DNA of 64,000 nucleotides from Verrucomicrobiia bacterium (GTDB lineage: Bacteria; Verrucomicrobiota; Verrucomicrobiia; Palsa-1439). The notes under the pieces are model-generated. The model made no database searches and had not been told where the DNA came from. It was given only the letters and a program-made list of their open reading frames with translations. The position numbers and the translations under genes are program-made. The stretch covers positions 186,001 through 250,000 of the forward strand of contig DATLVI010000034.1 in the NCBI GenBank assembly GCA_035577545.1. Reading direction: 5' to 3'. Shown piece after piece: positions 1 through 8,195 of this stretch. Each line of letters opens with the position of its first letter. Position 1 is the stretch's first letter.

Positions 1-1
1 T

Positions 2-667
2 CAACTGCTTGCGACCAATGGTACCAACAGCATCTTGAACTTCGGCTCCGGCACCGTTAACACCAAATCTACAACGGTGAGCAACACCCAAACCTTCATT
101 GTCGGTGATGGCTTTGGTAGTGCCACGTACCACCTGCTTGGCGGGGTTCATTCGTTTGCCAACGACCTTCGGATCCGCACCAACGCCTTTCTTATCGGTT
201 GCGGAACGATCAATGGCAACGTGGTGGTAGACGCGGGAGGTACTGTACTTGCCGATTGTGGCGGCACCCTCACATTTACCGGGTCAGTCACCAACAATGG
301 GGTCATGAAAGCAGTTAATGGAAGCACTCTCGAATCCTACGGAGCGGTGGTCAACAATGGGCTGATCAACGTCCTCTCCGGCAATACGAATTTTCACGCC
401 GCGTTTATCAATAATGGTCTTGTTTTAAGCGTGGACAGCATCCCGCAGATCGTATCGATACGGACTGTCGGCGATGACGTGGAGATTCGGTTCACCACCA
501 GCGCTGGGGCGACGTACATTCCCGAGTACCGGACCAACATGGCATCAGGAAGCTGGATTCCATTCCCGAGTATCGTGGCTCTCGGCGGTACCACCAGCAT
601 GATAGACCTCGGGGCTGCTTTGCTGCCACAGAAATTCTACCGGATTCGATTGGAGGTGCCGGAATGA
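2..667 (+). CDS. C-terminal part of a large secreted beta-strand-repeat protein (5' end outside window)
   Basis: The reading frame is open from the left edge, so only the last 221 residues are present. Most of the visible part is built of short beta-strand repeats with recurrent NNG turns (VTNNGV, VVNNGL, INNGLV), as in autotransporter-associated or adhesin-like passenger repeats. The last ~70 residues form a separate module ending FYRIRLEVPE, the same type of C-terminal module found on the secreted glycosidases at 33-63 kb. It is probably an extracellular protein. No catalytic motif is seen. Its stop overlaps the start of the next gene by 4 bp, so the two are likely translationally coupled. 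The function and the N-terminal signal cannot be judged. Confidence 0.7.
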   Translation, partial: QLLATNGTNSILNFGSGTVNTKSTTVSNTQTFIVGDGFGSATYHLLGGVHSFANDLRIRTNAFLIGCGTINGNVVVDAGGTVLADCGGTLTFTGSVTNNGVMKAVNGSTLESYGAVVNNGLINVLSGNTNFHAAFINNGLVLSVDSIPQIVSIRTVGDDVEIRFTTSAGATYIPEYRTNMASGSWIPFPSIVALGGTTSMIDLGAALLPQKFYRIRLEVPE

Positions 668-1383
668 AACGCCGCGAAGCATTTACACTGTCTCAGCTGC
701 TCGTGCTGATTGCTGCCGGCGCTGTGGCTGGCGTCTTGCTGCTCGCCTCCTTGGATGACGCCAAAGAAAAAGTTCAGGCGGCGGCGTGCATGAGTAATCT
801 GCGCGAGATCTCACTGGCCGTCCGTCTTTACACGGATGATAACGGCGGATACATGCCGCCGGCAAGCTATGGAGCCGCCGCGCCGGCTGGTCCATGGGAC
901 AAACTCTTAGGGCCTTATTTGCCGCTCCGAGGATCAACTCCTACGTCGTCGCCTCACCGTGTCTTTGATTGTCCGAGCGCCAACTATCCTGGATTCCAAA
1001 ACCAGGATCTCGGTTTAACCTATTCGTGCACTGCGGCCATGCTGGGGCACGCGACGGTTGGTAGTGGTCTGACCTCCAGCAGACCGCGGAGGCAAGACGA
1101 AGTCCTAACCCCCGCCGCGCAGACGCCGCTGGTTTTCGATTGCAAGAAAGACCCCACTACCACCAGCCCGAATTGCCGGTCCAACATTCCTTGGAACGGT
1201 GCAGCCCCATTTTCCGCCAAGGTCGACCTGAACTCCGGGAGCCCGGCCTCCTGTACTGCCTTGGACTTTCGCCACAACAACACTAATACAATGAATATCG
1301 CGTTCTTTGATGGCAGCGTGCGCTCGGTTACGTTCACGCAGGCCCAACAGTTTCTTACCCAGTCTCTTTGGGAAGGACGATAG
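664..1383 (+). CDS. Prepilin-type (pseudopilin-like) secreted protein with atypical methylation motif
   Basis: This 239-aa protein has a type IV prepilin-like N-terminus: a short basic leader (MKRREA), then FTLSQLLVLIAAGAV and a hydrophobic helix. The C-terminus carries a histidine 11 residues before a DGSV motif (FFDGSV), close to the H-X9-DG motif of the DUF1559-like prepilin families of Planctomycetes and Verrucomicrobia. In canonical prepilins position +5 of the mature protein is Glu (FTLIE); here it is Gln (FTLSQ), and the residue before the cleavage site is Ala rather than Gly. The start is the ATGA overlap with the preceding gene. It is probably exported and exposed at the surface; its partner machinery is not in the window. 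Confidence 0.8.
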   Translation: MKRREAFTLSQLLVLIAAGAVAGVLLLASLDDAKEKVQAAACMSNLREISLAVRLYTDDNGGYMPPASYGAAAPAGPWDKLLGPYLPLRGSTPTSSPHRVFDCPSANYPGFQNQDLGLTYSCTAAMLGHATVGSGLTSSRPRRQDEVLTPAAQTPLVFDCKKDPTTTSPNCRSNIPWNGAAPFSAKVDLNSGSPASCTALDFRHNNTNTMNIAFFDGSVRSVTFTQAQQFLTQSLWEGR

Positions 1384-1402
1384 CGATCCTCTTCGTGGTC
1401 CG

Positions 1403-2716
1403 TCAGTGGCCGGTTTGCTGCGGTGTCATGATTCGCATGACGATGAGGCCGGCGATCAGGCAGATCACGCTGCCCATCGTGACCGTGAACGAGGCGCTGG
1501 TTACGTGGGCGAGTGAACCCGCGATGAGGCTGCCGAATGGCGTTAGGCCGATGAAGGCGAGTGAATAGATGCCCATGACGCGTCCGCGGAGTTCGTCGGG
1601 CACACTCGTCTGGACTGCGGTGTTGGCGGTTGCGAAGAAGATGATCATGAAGAACCCCGAGCCCGTCAGCGCCGCAGCCGAGAGCCAGTAAACTCGTGAC
1701 AGCGCGAAGACGCAGAGCATGATGCAGAAGCCAAACAGTCCGCCGTAGAACAGCTTCCGTTTGTGTGGTGAATCCCCGAGCGACGCGAGCGTAAGAGCCC
1801 CGACGAGCGCGCCCGCGCCGTTGGCGGCCATGAGATAGCCGTACCCACTCACACCGACATGGAGCACGTCGCGCGCGAAGACCGGCAGCAGCACGCTGTA
1901 CGGCCAGCCAAACAGACTCACGACCGTCACGAGCGAGATCACGGCGCGCAGAACGCGGTGACTGCGCACGTACCGGAAGGCTTCCACTGTTTCGTGCCAG
2001 ATCGGTTGATGTTTGACGGGTGGCCGGCTCACCGTCGTACGCATGGCCAGATAGGCGGCCACGACGGCGAGATACGACACTCCGTTCAGGAGGAAGCAAC
2101 CCGTCATGCCGATCACGCCAATCAAGATGCCCGCGATGGCCGGACCGAAAACGCGCGCGCCGTTGAATAGTGACGAGTTCAATGCGATGGCGTTCATCAG
2201 GTCGTCCTTGCCGACCATTTCGACGACGAAACTCTGGCGAGTGGGGATGTCGAAGGCGTCGGTAATTCCTTCCAGCAAACTCAAGAGAGCGATCTGCCAG
2301 ATTTTGATGACGCCAAAGTACACCAGGGCCGCGAGGATAAACGCGAGCACCATCGCGGTGCTTTCGGTGGCCATCACGATGCGGCGTTTCTCGATGCGGT
2401 CGGCCATGGCGCCGCCCACCAGCGTCAGAAGGGTGACGGGAATGGCGGAGGCAAAGCGCACGGCGCCGAGGGTGAAGGCCGAGTTGCTGAGATCGTACAC
2501 CAGCCAGCCCACAGCGACTTGTTGCATCCAGGTGCCGATGACGGAGACCAGTTGTCCGCCAAAGAAGAGGCGGTAGTTGCGGTGGCGAAAGGCGGCGAAA
2601 GTTTTGCGCCAACTGATTCCGCCCGTGACGACCCGCCACGACAGCGGCACCGTGTCCGCGGGCACGGTCGCAATCGTCGGTTCGGTACGTTCCGATGATG
2701 GAATGGGCTCACTCAC
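1403..2716 (-). CDS. MFS transporter (EntS/MFS_3-type exporter)
   Basis: This 437-aa hydrophobic protein has about 12 predicted membrane segments. After a ~40-residue soluble N-terminus it reads RHRNYRLFFGGQLVSVIGTW, typical of the MFS_3 group (enterobactin exporter EntS and macrolide-efflux-like proteins), followed by ADRIEKRRIV, the basic loop 2-3 motif of the superfamily. The predicted role is proton-driven efflux of a small molecule across the inner membrane; the substrate is unknown. The start is GTG and no strong ribosome-binding site is seen. It stands alone, convergent with the pseudopilin to its left and followed on its 5' side by the small PLDc_N gene on the same strand. Confidence 0.85.
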   Translation of the reverse strand: MSEPIPSSERTEPTIATVPADTVPLSWRVVTGGISWRKTFAAFRHRNYRLFFGGQLVSVIGTWMQQVAVGWLVYDLSNSAFTLGAVRFASAIPVTLLTLVGGAMADRIEKRRIVMATESTAMVLAFILAALVYFGVIKIWQIALLSLLEGITDAFDIPTRQSFVVEMVGKDDLMNAIALNSSLFNGARVFGPAIAGILIGVIGMTGCFLLNGVSYLAVVAAYLAMRTTVSRPPVKHQPIWHETVEAFRYVRSHRVLRAVISLVTVVSLFGWPYSVLLPVFARDVLHVGVSGYGYLMAANGAGALVGALTLASLGDSPHKRKLFYGGLFGFCIMLCVFALSRVYWLSAAALTGSGFFMIIFFATANTAVQTSVPDELRGRVMGIYSLAFIGLTPFGSLIAGSLAHVTSASFTVTMGSVICLIAGLIVMRIMTPQQTGH

Positions 2717-2818
2717 GATGCAAAGTTTCAGGGAATTAATCGGAAACCGCCACAGAAATCAACAGGCGACCTTCCCGTCAGTGAACAGTAAATGCAGGAT
2801 GATGGCGACCGGCACTGC

Positions 2819-2995
2819 TTATTTCCCGCGGGCGAGCAGGAAATACAGGAGCATGCCGAGGAGGGGGAGCAGGAGGATCACGAGAATCCACAGCAGCTTT
2901 TTGACGACATCCGCGTTGCTTTTAAGGCAATCGACGATTGCGATGATGTCCAGGATCAGAACGACCAAACCAGCCAGGCCAGATAATGGTGCCAT
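2819..2995 (-). CDS. Small PLDc_N-type membrane protein, 58 aa
   Basis: Reading the minus strand from the ATG at 2995 gives a 58-residue peptide beginning MAPLSGLAGLVVLILDIIAI and ending LLYFLLARGK. It has two hydrophobic segments separated by VDCLKSNADVVKKLLW. This fits the PLDc_N family (phospholipase_D-nuclease N-terminal domain), which occurs widely as stand-alone small membrane proteins of unknown function. A good ribosome-binding site (AAGGAG) lies 7 nt before the ATG. It lies about 100 bp upstream of the MFS gene on the same strand and may be cotranscribed with it. The overlapping longer open frames here are shadows. Confidence 0.8.
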   Translation of the reverse strand: MAPLSGLAGLVVLILDIIAIVDCLKSNADVVKKLLWILVILLLPLLGMLLYFLLARGK

Positions 2996-3085
2996 GTGGA
3001 ATCTCCTTGGTTGGTAGAGTAGCAGGCTGGCGGCGTGGTGGCAAGGTGCGAAACGCCTCCGGGTTCGTGACCACGAGAATACCGA

Positions 3086-3113
3086 TTGACAAGCGGCGGG
3101 AATGCGATATAGT
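3086..3113 (+). promoter_or_regulatory. Sigma70 promoter of the NRAMP gene
   Basis: A consensus -35 box TTGACA (3086-3091) is followed after 16 bp by TATAGT (3108-3113). The inferred transcription start (~3120) lies about 14 nt before the ATG at 3134. The dyads described in the next entry cover the -10 box and the start site. Confidence 0.65.
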
Positions 3114-3142
3114 CAACCCTAATAAAGTTAGGCATGACTAAC
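3110..3142. promoter_or_regulatory. Candidate metalloregulator operator (two overlapping dyads)
   Basis: GTTAGGCATGACTAAC at 3127-3142 is an imperfect 16-bp palindrome that includes the ATG of the NRAMP gene. A related half-conserved copy in inverse orientation (TAGTCAACCCTAA, 3110-3122) covers the -10 box, so the whole region folds as TAGTCA...TGACTA with inner CCTAA...TTAGG. The 16-bp core differs at only three positions from the reverse complement of the dyad in the promoter of the DtxR-family gene at 15678. It is best read as a DtxR/MntR-type operator. This is inferred; binding has not been shown. Confidence 0.6.
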
Positions 3143-4516
3143 ATATCCGACAACGCAGTGGCTCAGACGGCGGCCGGAACAGCGCACGAGCGGCCGGGCA
3201 TGCCCTCGTTGCCGGAGGTTCACGAGTCGATCCATGTGCCGGAGCACTGGACGTTCTGGCGGAAGATGGTGGCGTTTTCGGGGCCGGCGTACCTTGTCAG
3301 CGTCGGTTACATGGATCCCGGCAATTGGGCGACGGACATCGAGGGTGGGGCGCGGTTCGGGTATCGATTGCTCTGGGTGCTGCTGCTGTCGAACCTGATG
3401 GCGGTGCTGCTGCAGACGCTCTCCGCGCGGTTGGGTATTGTGACGCGCCGCGATTTGGCGCAGGCGTGCCGCGATTACTATCCGAAACCGGTGGCCTACA
3501 CGTTGTGGGGATTGTGCGAGGTCGCGATTGCGGCGTGCGACCTGGCGGAAGTGCTTGGCGGCGCGATCGGGGTGAATCTGCTGACGGGAATGCCGCTGCT
3601 TTGGGCGGTGTGCCTGATGGCGCTGGATTGCTTCATTATTTTGTTCCTGCAGAACCGCGGGATGCGAGTGGTCGAGATCATCATTGTGACCCTGATCGCT
3701 TCCATAGGGTTTTGTTATGTTGTTGAGATCTTCTTCGCGCGGCCAGAATGGCTGCCGTTGTTCCACGGCTTGATTACCCCGCGGTTGACAGGCCAGAGCA
3801 ATCAACCCGGTGCGCCCACAGACCTGTATGTCGCAATGGGCATCATCGGGGCGACGGTGATGCCGCACAATCTCTACCTGCACTCGGCGCTCGTGCAAAC
3901 GCGGCGCATCGAACGCACACCGCAGGGGATCCGTACAGCGAACAAGTTCAACCTCATCGACTCGGTGGTGGCGCTGAACCTGGCGTTTTTGGTCAACGCG
4001 GCGATTCTCGTGATGGCAGCGGCGGTTTTCTACCGGCAGGGCGCGGTCGTCACGGAATTGAAGGAGGCGTATCAAACGCTGAGTCCGCTGGTGGGTCATG
4101 CGCTCGCCAGCAGCTTGTTTGCGGTCGCGCTGATTTGTTCGGGGCAAAGCTCGACGCTGACAGGGACGCTGGCGGGGCAGATCGTGATGGAAGGTTTTCT
4201 GCATATTCGGCTGCGGCCGTGGTTGCGGCGGTTGATTACGCGCGCGGTGGCCATCATTCCCGCGATCATCGTGATTGCCATCCAAGGCGACAAGGGGAGT
4301 TACAAATTGCTGATCCTGAGCCAGGTGATTTTGAGCATTCAATTGCCGTTCGCCGTCGTGCCGTTGGTGCAATTCACGTGCAGTCGGAAGCGGATGGGTG
4401 AATTTGTGAATCCGCCGCTGGTGAAGGTGCTCGCGTGGGCCGTGGCGGCGGTGATTATTGGCTTGAACCTGTGGTTGCTGACGGAGACAGTCTCCGAGTG
4501 GCTGAAGGGCGCATGA
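3134..4516 (+). CDS. NRAMP-family divalent metal (Mn2+/Fe2+) transporter, MntH-like
   Basis: This 460-aa integral membrane protein carries the NRAMP signatures: DPGNW (TM1, residues ~60) followed by ATDIEGGA, and MPHNLYLHSALVQTR in TM6, which supplies the Met and the helix break for metal binding. It therefore should import Mn2+ or Fe2+ by proton symport in the inner membrane. The ~45-residue hydrophilic N-terminus before VHESIHVPEHWTFWRKM is variable, and a later start at 3200 (MPSLPEV) is possible. Its stop overlaps the start of the UspA gene by 4 bp. A consensus promoter and a candidate metal-regulator operator sit directly over the start, so repression at high metal is the likely control. 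Confidence 0.92.
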   Translation: MTNISDNAVAQTAAGTAHERPGMPSLPEVHESIHVPEHWTFWRKMVAFSGPAYLVSVGYMDPGNWATDIEGGARFGYRLLWVLLLSNLMAVLLQTLSARLGIVTRRDLAQACRDYYPKPVAYTLWGLCEVAIAACDLAEVLGGAIGVNLLTGMPLLWAVCLMALDCFIILFLQNRGMRVVEIIIVTLIASIGFCYVVEIFFARPEWLPLFHGLITPRLTGQSNQPGAPTDLYVAMGIIGATVMPHNLYLHSALVQTRRIERTPQGIRTANKFNLIDSVVALNLAFLVNAAILVMAAAVFYRQGAVVTELKEAYQTLSPLVGHALASSLFAVALICSGQSSTLTGTLAGQIVMEGFLHIRLRPWLRRLITRAVAIIPAIIVIAIQGDKGSYKLLILSQVILSIQLPFAVVPLVQFTCSRKRMGEFVNPPLVKVLAWAVAAVIIGLNLWLLTETVSEWLKGA

Positions 4517-4950
4517 AGAAGGGCCTCTATCACAAGATCCTCGTGCCGGTCGAGGCGACCGAGTACGACAAGTTTATCCTCGAACACGTCGTGGAACTGG
4601 CGCGATTTCATGGCGCGACATTGTTGCTCTTCCATGTGGCCGATGGCTGGGCGGCGCGGCATTATGGAGCGGAGGCCGATTCGGCGGAAGTCCGCGCCGA
4701 CCAGAAATACCTGAAAGAACTCGCCGGCGAACTTCGCGCCAAAGGCCTAGAGGTCGAGACGATGCTCGGCTACGGCGATCCCGGTACGGAGATCGTGGAA
4801 GCCGCGCGCAAAAACAAGTGCGACCTCATTGCCATGACCACGCATGGCCACCGTTTCATCTCCGACCTCATCTACGGTAGCGCCTCACGCAAAGTGCGGC
4901 ATGAAGTGGACATCCCCGTATTGTTGCTGCGCGCACCGAGGAAGCGATAA
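4513..4950 (+). CDS. Universal stress protein, UspA family
   Basis: This 145-aa single-domain Usp protein starts at the ATG that overlaps the NRAMP stop (ATGA). It has the usual N-terminal strand KILVPVEAT and the nucleotide-binding region AMTTHGHRF...YGSAS near the C-terminus. The second glycine of the G-2x-G-9x-G(S/T) ATP motif is replaced (HGHRF), so nucleotide binding may be altered. It is cytoplasmic. Translational coupling to the metal transporter suggests a role in regulating or sensing transporter activity, as proposed for Usp proteins paired with other transporters; this is inference. Confidence 0.88.
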   Translation: MKKGLYHKILVPVEATEYDKFILEHVVELARFHGATLLLFHVADGWAARHYGAEADSAEVRADQKYLKELAGELRAKGLEVETMLGYGDPGTEIVEAARKNKCDLIAMTTHGHRFISDLIYGSASRKVRHEVDIPVLLLRAPRKR

Positions 4951-4958
4951 CGCTCGGA

Positions 4959-6320
4959 CTACCTAAACCGAAGTTTCACCAACTCATTCATCCTGGTGAC
5001 GAGGGATTGCAGATAGATAGTGGCCAATTGGCCGTACTTGACTACTAACTTGCCGTTGACGAGAACAAATTTGGCGCGGGGGGAGTGGCAGAGGATGAGG
5101 GCGCCGAGAGGGTCTTGGGCGGCGGCGCCGGCGAACTCGATGGTGTTGAGGTCGTAGATCGCGATGTCGGCGGCGGAGCCGGGGGCGATGTTGCCGAGTT
5201 CGCGTTCGCGATTGAGCAAGCGCGCGCCGCCGAGCGTGGCGATGCGCAGGGCGTCTTCGGCGGTGAAGCTGTCCGCGCCATTCTTCACGCGTTGGAGCAA
5301 CAAGGCTTGCCGGGCTTCCGCAAGAACGTGCGCGCCGTTGTTGCTCGAAGAACCATCCACACCGAGGCCAACCGTGGCGTTGGCTTTCAACATTTCGCAG
5401 ACGGGTGGGATGCCGGAGCCGAGGATCATGTTCGACGACGGGCAATGCGCGACGGCGGTTTTCGTGGCGGCGAGCAGTTTGATTTCTTCGGAGTTGAGGC
5501 ACACGCAGTGCGCCCATGAAATATCGGGGCCGACCCAATCCGCGGCGGCCATGTAATCGGCGGGGCGTTTGCCGAATTTCTCGAGGCAAAATTTGTTTTC
5601 GTCCTCTGTCTCGGCGACGTGCGTGTGACAGAGGACGCGATGCGATTTAGCGAGCGCGCGCGTTTCCTTCAATAGGTCGAACGTGATGGAGAAGGGGGAA
5701 CAGGGCATCAAATCGATGCGGGTCATTGCGTACGGTTTCGCGTCGTGGAATTTGGCGATGACGCGTTCGCAGTCCTTCACGATGGCGGTTTCATCCTGCA
5801 CGACGCTATCGGGCGGCAGGCCACCCTGGCTTTTTCCCAGCGACATCGAACCGCGGCCGGCGTGAAGGCGCATGCCGAGTTCCGCTGCGCCTTCGATGAC
5901 GGCCTCGGCTTTCACATCGGATTCGCGCGGGTAGACGTAGAACATGTCATTGGTTGTTGTGCAACCCGAGAGCAGCATTTCCGCCATCGAGATTTGCGAG
6001 CCGAGTTTGACCGCTTCGTAGTCGATGCGGCCCCAGACTTCGTAGAGGCCGAGCAACCAATCGAAGAGCTTGGCGTTCTGCACGGGCTTCAAGCAGCGCG
6101 TGAGCGATTGATAGAGGTGATGGTGCGTGTTGATCAAGCCGGGGATGACTGCGCAGTTTGTTGCGTCGATGGTCTCGTCCGGTTGAAAATCGGCGGGCAG
6201 GGTGGGCGTGACATTGAGAACGTGATTGTCCTCGATGAGGACGTGATGGTTCTCGAGTTGTTCGACGCGTTGTTGCGTGCTCCAGCGGATGACGTGGCCA
6301 TTTTTGATGAGGAGTTTCAT
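4959..6320 (-). CDS. Amidohydrolase, 8-oxoguanine deaminase / ATZ-TRZ family
   Basis: This 453-aa cytosolic metal-dependent hydrolase has a composite beta domain and a TIM barrel. Visible ligands are the HHH cluster in GLINTHHHLYQSLTR (~residue 66), the His of HVAE, the His of AHCVC, and the Asp of GLGVDGSSSNNG. The strings LFDWLLGLYEVWGRID and SGCTTTNDMFY match 8-oxoguanine deaminase and related hydroxyatrazine ethylaminohydrolase-like enzymes. The likely reaction is hydrolytic deamination of an oxidised purine (8-oxoguanine to urate) or a related aminohydrolase reaction. It stands alone and converges on the UspA gene. Substrate assignment is from family resemblance only. Confidence 0.85.
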   Translation of the reverse strand: MKLLIKNGHVIRWSTQQRVEQLENHHVLIEDNHVLNVTPTLPADFQPDETIDATNCAVIPGLINTHHHLYQSLTRCLKPVQNAKLFDWLLGLYEVWGRIDYEAVKLGSQISMAEMLLSGCTTTNDMFYVYPRESDVKAEAVIEGAAELGMRLHAGRGSMSLGKSQGGLPPDSVVQDETAIVKDCERVIAKFHDAKPYAMTRIDLMPCSPFSITFDLLKETRALAKSHRVLCHTHVAETEDENKFCLEKFGKRPADYMAAADWVGPDISWAHCVCLNSEEIKLLAATKTAVAHCPSSNMILGSGIPPVCEMLKANATVGLGVDGSSSNNGAHVLAEARQALLLQRVKNGADSFTAEDALRIATLGGARLLNRERELGNIAPGSAADIAIYDLNTIEFAGAAAQDPLGALILCHSPRAKFVLVNGKLVVKYGQLATIYLQSLVTRMNELVKLRFR

Positions 6321-6475
6321 GAGCCGCCACTATTTTTAAGCGCGAGGCGACTGACAACGCAAAGGAATTCGTTGAAGTGATTTGTTGGATTCGGCTAGAC
6401 AGCGCAGGGAGGTTCGCTCTATAAGCGGCTCGACGGGATGGCACCCGTGGCAAACCCAACCCAAAGGAGAAGAGT

Positions 6476-6802
6476 ATGAAGAAACTCATTGTGTCTGTAG
6501 CAACGGCGTGTGCAGTTGTCGTATTCATGTCGGGATGTGCGGGGATTTCGCCGGTCGCCGGGGGATCCATGGGAATGGTTTACACCTCGACGAGTGCTGG
6601 CGTCGCTGTGGGAAGCGCGAGTGGGTCCGAGAAATCCGGGACCGCTACGTCCACCGCGATCATTTGCTTCGCCACTGGAGACTCCAGTATTTCGGCGGCG
6701 ATGGCGGCTGGTGGAATCACCAAGATTCACCACGTAGACTGCAAGATCATGTCGGTGCTCGGCGTCTATGCCAAGTACACGACAGTCGTTTACGGCGAAT
6801 AA
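6476..6802 (+). CDS. TRL-like family lipoprotein
   Basis: This 108-aa protein has a lipoprotein signal peptide; the lipobox FMSGC predicts Cys21 as the lipidated residue. The mature part (GSASGSEKSGTATST, then GDSSISAAMAAGGITKIHHVD and VYAKYTTVVYGE) matches the TRL-like family, small lipoproteins of unknown function often found near tRNA genes in spirochaetes and scattered in other bacteria. The ribosome-binding site AAAGGAGA lies 6 nt before the ATG. It is a single-gene unit followed by a terminator-like hairpin. Confidence 0.85.
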   Translation: MKKLIVSVATACAVVVFMSGCAGISPVAGGSMGMVYTSTSAGVAVGSASGSEKSGTATSTAIICFATGDSSISAAMAAGGITKIHHVDCKIMSVLGVYAKYTTVVYGE

Positions 6803-6827
6803 GCAGGTCACGAAACCACGGGTGCCT

Positions 6828-6855
6828 GGTCCGTCTCCATCTGGGGAGGCGGACC
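6828..6855 (+). terminator. Hairpin after the TRL-like gene
   Basis: GGTCCGTCTCC (6828-6838) pairs with GGAGGCGGACC (6845-6855) around a 6-nt loop, with one G-U pair. A short T run follows about 12 nt later. This is a plausible but not ideal intrinsic terminator. Confidence 0.5.
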
Positions 6856-6898
6856 GACGGCGTTGAGTTTTTCCAGGACTGCGCGTAGTGTTCCCGCC

Positions 6899-8143
6899 AT
6901 GGCGATTCAACACATTTTACATTTGCGCTGCGTGATTTGCGGGACGATCTATCCAGCGGACAACCGTTACACCTGCGACAAGTGCGGCGTCACGGGCATT
7001 CTCGATGTCGAGTATGACTACGAGAAGGTCGCCAAGACATTGACACGGCACGCGCTGGCGCAACGTCCGTGGACGCACTGGCGTTATGAGGAATTGATCC
7101 CCGTCGATTTCTCGCTACCGCTGCCGCCGCTGCATATCGGTTACACGCCGGTGTATCACGCCGATCGGTTGGGGGAATGGGTGGGCGTGCGCGATTTTTC
7201 GATCAAGGATGATGGACGCAACCCGAGCGCGTCGTTCAAGGACCGCGCCAGCTCGGTGGGCGTGATGAAGGCGACGGAATACCACGCCAAGACCATCGCG
7301 GCGGCATCGACGGGCAACGCGGCTTCATCGCTGGCGTGTTTCGCGGCGGCGGTGGGATTGCCCGCGGTTATTTTTGTGCCGGAGAAAGCACCGGAGCCGA
7401 AGATCGCGCAGTTGCTCGTATTCGGCGCGACGGTGATCAAGGTGAAGGGCACTTATGATCAAGCGTATGATTTTTGCATGGACGCCTGTGCGAAGTACGG
7501 TTGGTATAACCGCAATTGCGCGATCAATTCGTATCTCGTCGAGGGCAAGAAGACGTGCGGGCTGGAGATCGCGGAGCAGTTCAACGACATGATGCCCGAT
7601 TGGGTGTGTCTCAGCGTGGGAGACGGCTGCACGATTGCGGGCGTGTGGAAGGGGATTCGCGAGATGTTTCATCTCGGCTTCATCAAAAAAGTGCCCCGCA
7701 TGCTGGGCGTCCAGGCATCGGGCTGCAAGCCGGTGGCGGACGCGTTCCATGCGAACAAGGACGTGGTGAACGTGGATGGCGTCACGCGGGCGGACAGCAT
7801 CAACTGCGGCACGCCGCGCAACTGGCGCAAAGCGGTGCATGCGTTGCGGGAGTCGCGGGGCGAGATCGTGGCGGTGTCCGATGCCGAGATCATGGAAGCA
7901 ATGAACAAGACGGCGCGGCTGAGCGCGGTGTTCGGGGAACCGAGCGGCGCGGCGAGTGTGGCCGGCGTCAAGCGGGCGATTGCGGACGGGATCATCAAGA
8001 AAAACGAGAGCGTTTGCGCGGTGATTACGGGGAATGGCTTGAAAGACGTGAAGGCCGCGATTGAAACGGCGGGAACGGCAATTAATATTTCCGCGGATCT
8101 TAGAGCGTTGGACGAAGAACTGAAGAAGCGCAAAGTACTTTAG
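6899..8143 (+). CDS. thrC: Threonine synthase
   Basis: This 414-aa PLP enzyme should convert O-phosphohomoserine to threonine. The N-terminus has a four-cysteine zinc-ribbon-like motif (CVIC...CDKC) that occurs in the archaeal-like threonine synthase group. The PLP lysine is Lys114 in SASFKDRAS, and AASTGNAASSLA is the phosphate-binding loop. The C-terminus ends with ITGNGLKDVKAA, typical of the family. I chose the ATG at 6899 because an upstream TTG (6863) has no ribosome-binding site and overlaps the terminator tail. Other threonine-pathway genes are not adjacent. Confidence 0.9.
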   Translation: MAIQHILHLRCVICGTIYPADNRYTCDKCGVTGILDVEYDYEKVAKTLTRHALAQRPWTHWRYEELIPVDFSLPLPPLHIGYTPVYHADRLGEWVGVRDFSIKDDGRNPSASFKDRASSVGVMKATEYHAKTIAAASTGNAASSLACFAAAVGLPAVIFVPEKAPEPKIAQLLVFGATVIKVKGTYDQAYDFCMDACAKYGWYNRNCAINSYLVEGKKTCGLEIAEQFNDMMPDWVCLSVGDGCTIAGVWKGIREMFHLGFIKKVPRMLGVQASGCKPVADAFHANKDVVNVDGVTRADSINCGTPRNWRKAVHALRESRGEIVAVSDAEIMEAMNKTARLSAVFGEPSGAASVAGVKRAIADGIIKKNESVCAVITGNGLKDVKAAIETAGTAINISADLRALDEELKKRKVL

Positions 8144-8195
8144 ATCGCGCGTCCTGACGCGGTGTCCGGTAGATGCTCGTCCACGCCGGGAATGC

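Noticed and set aside
1020-2639. 539-aa minus-strand frame over the pseudopilin and MFS genes
   Set aside because: Extremely Arg-rich shadow of the MFS gene, running past its end into the opposite-strand pseudopilin gene.
3128-4372. Long minus-strand frame (414 aa) opposite the NRAMP gene
   Set aside because: His/Gln/Arg-rich composition, the mirror of the membrane-protein codons; the NRAMP frame explains the region.
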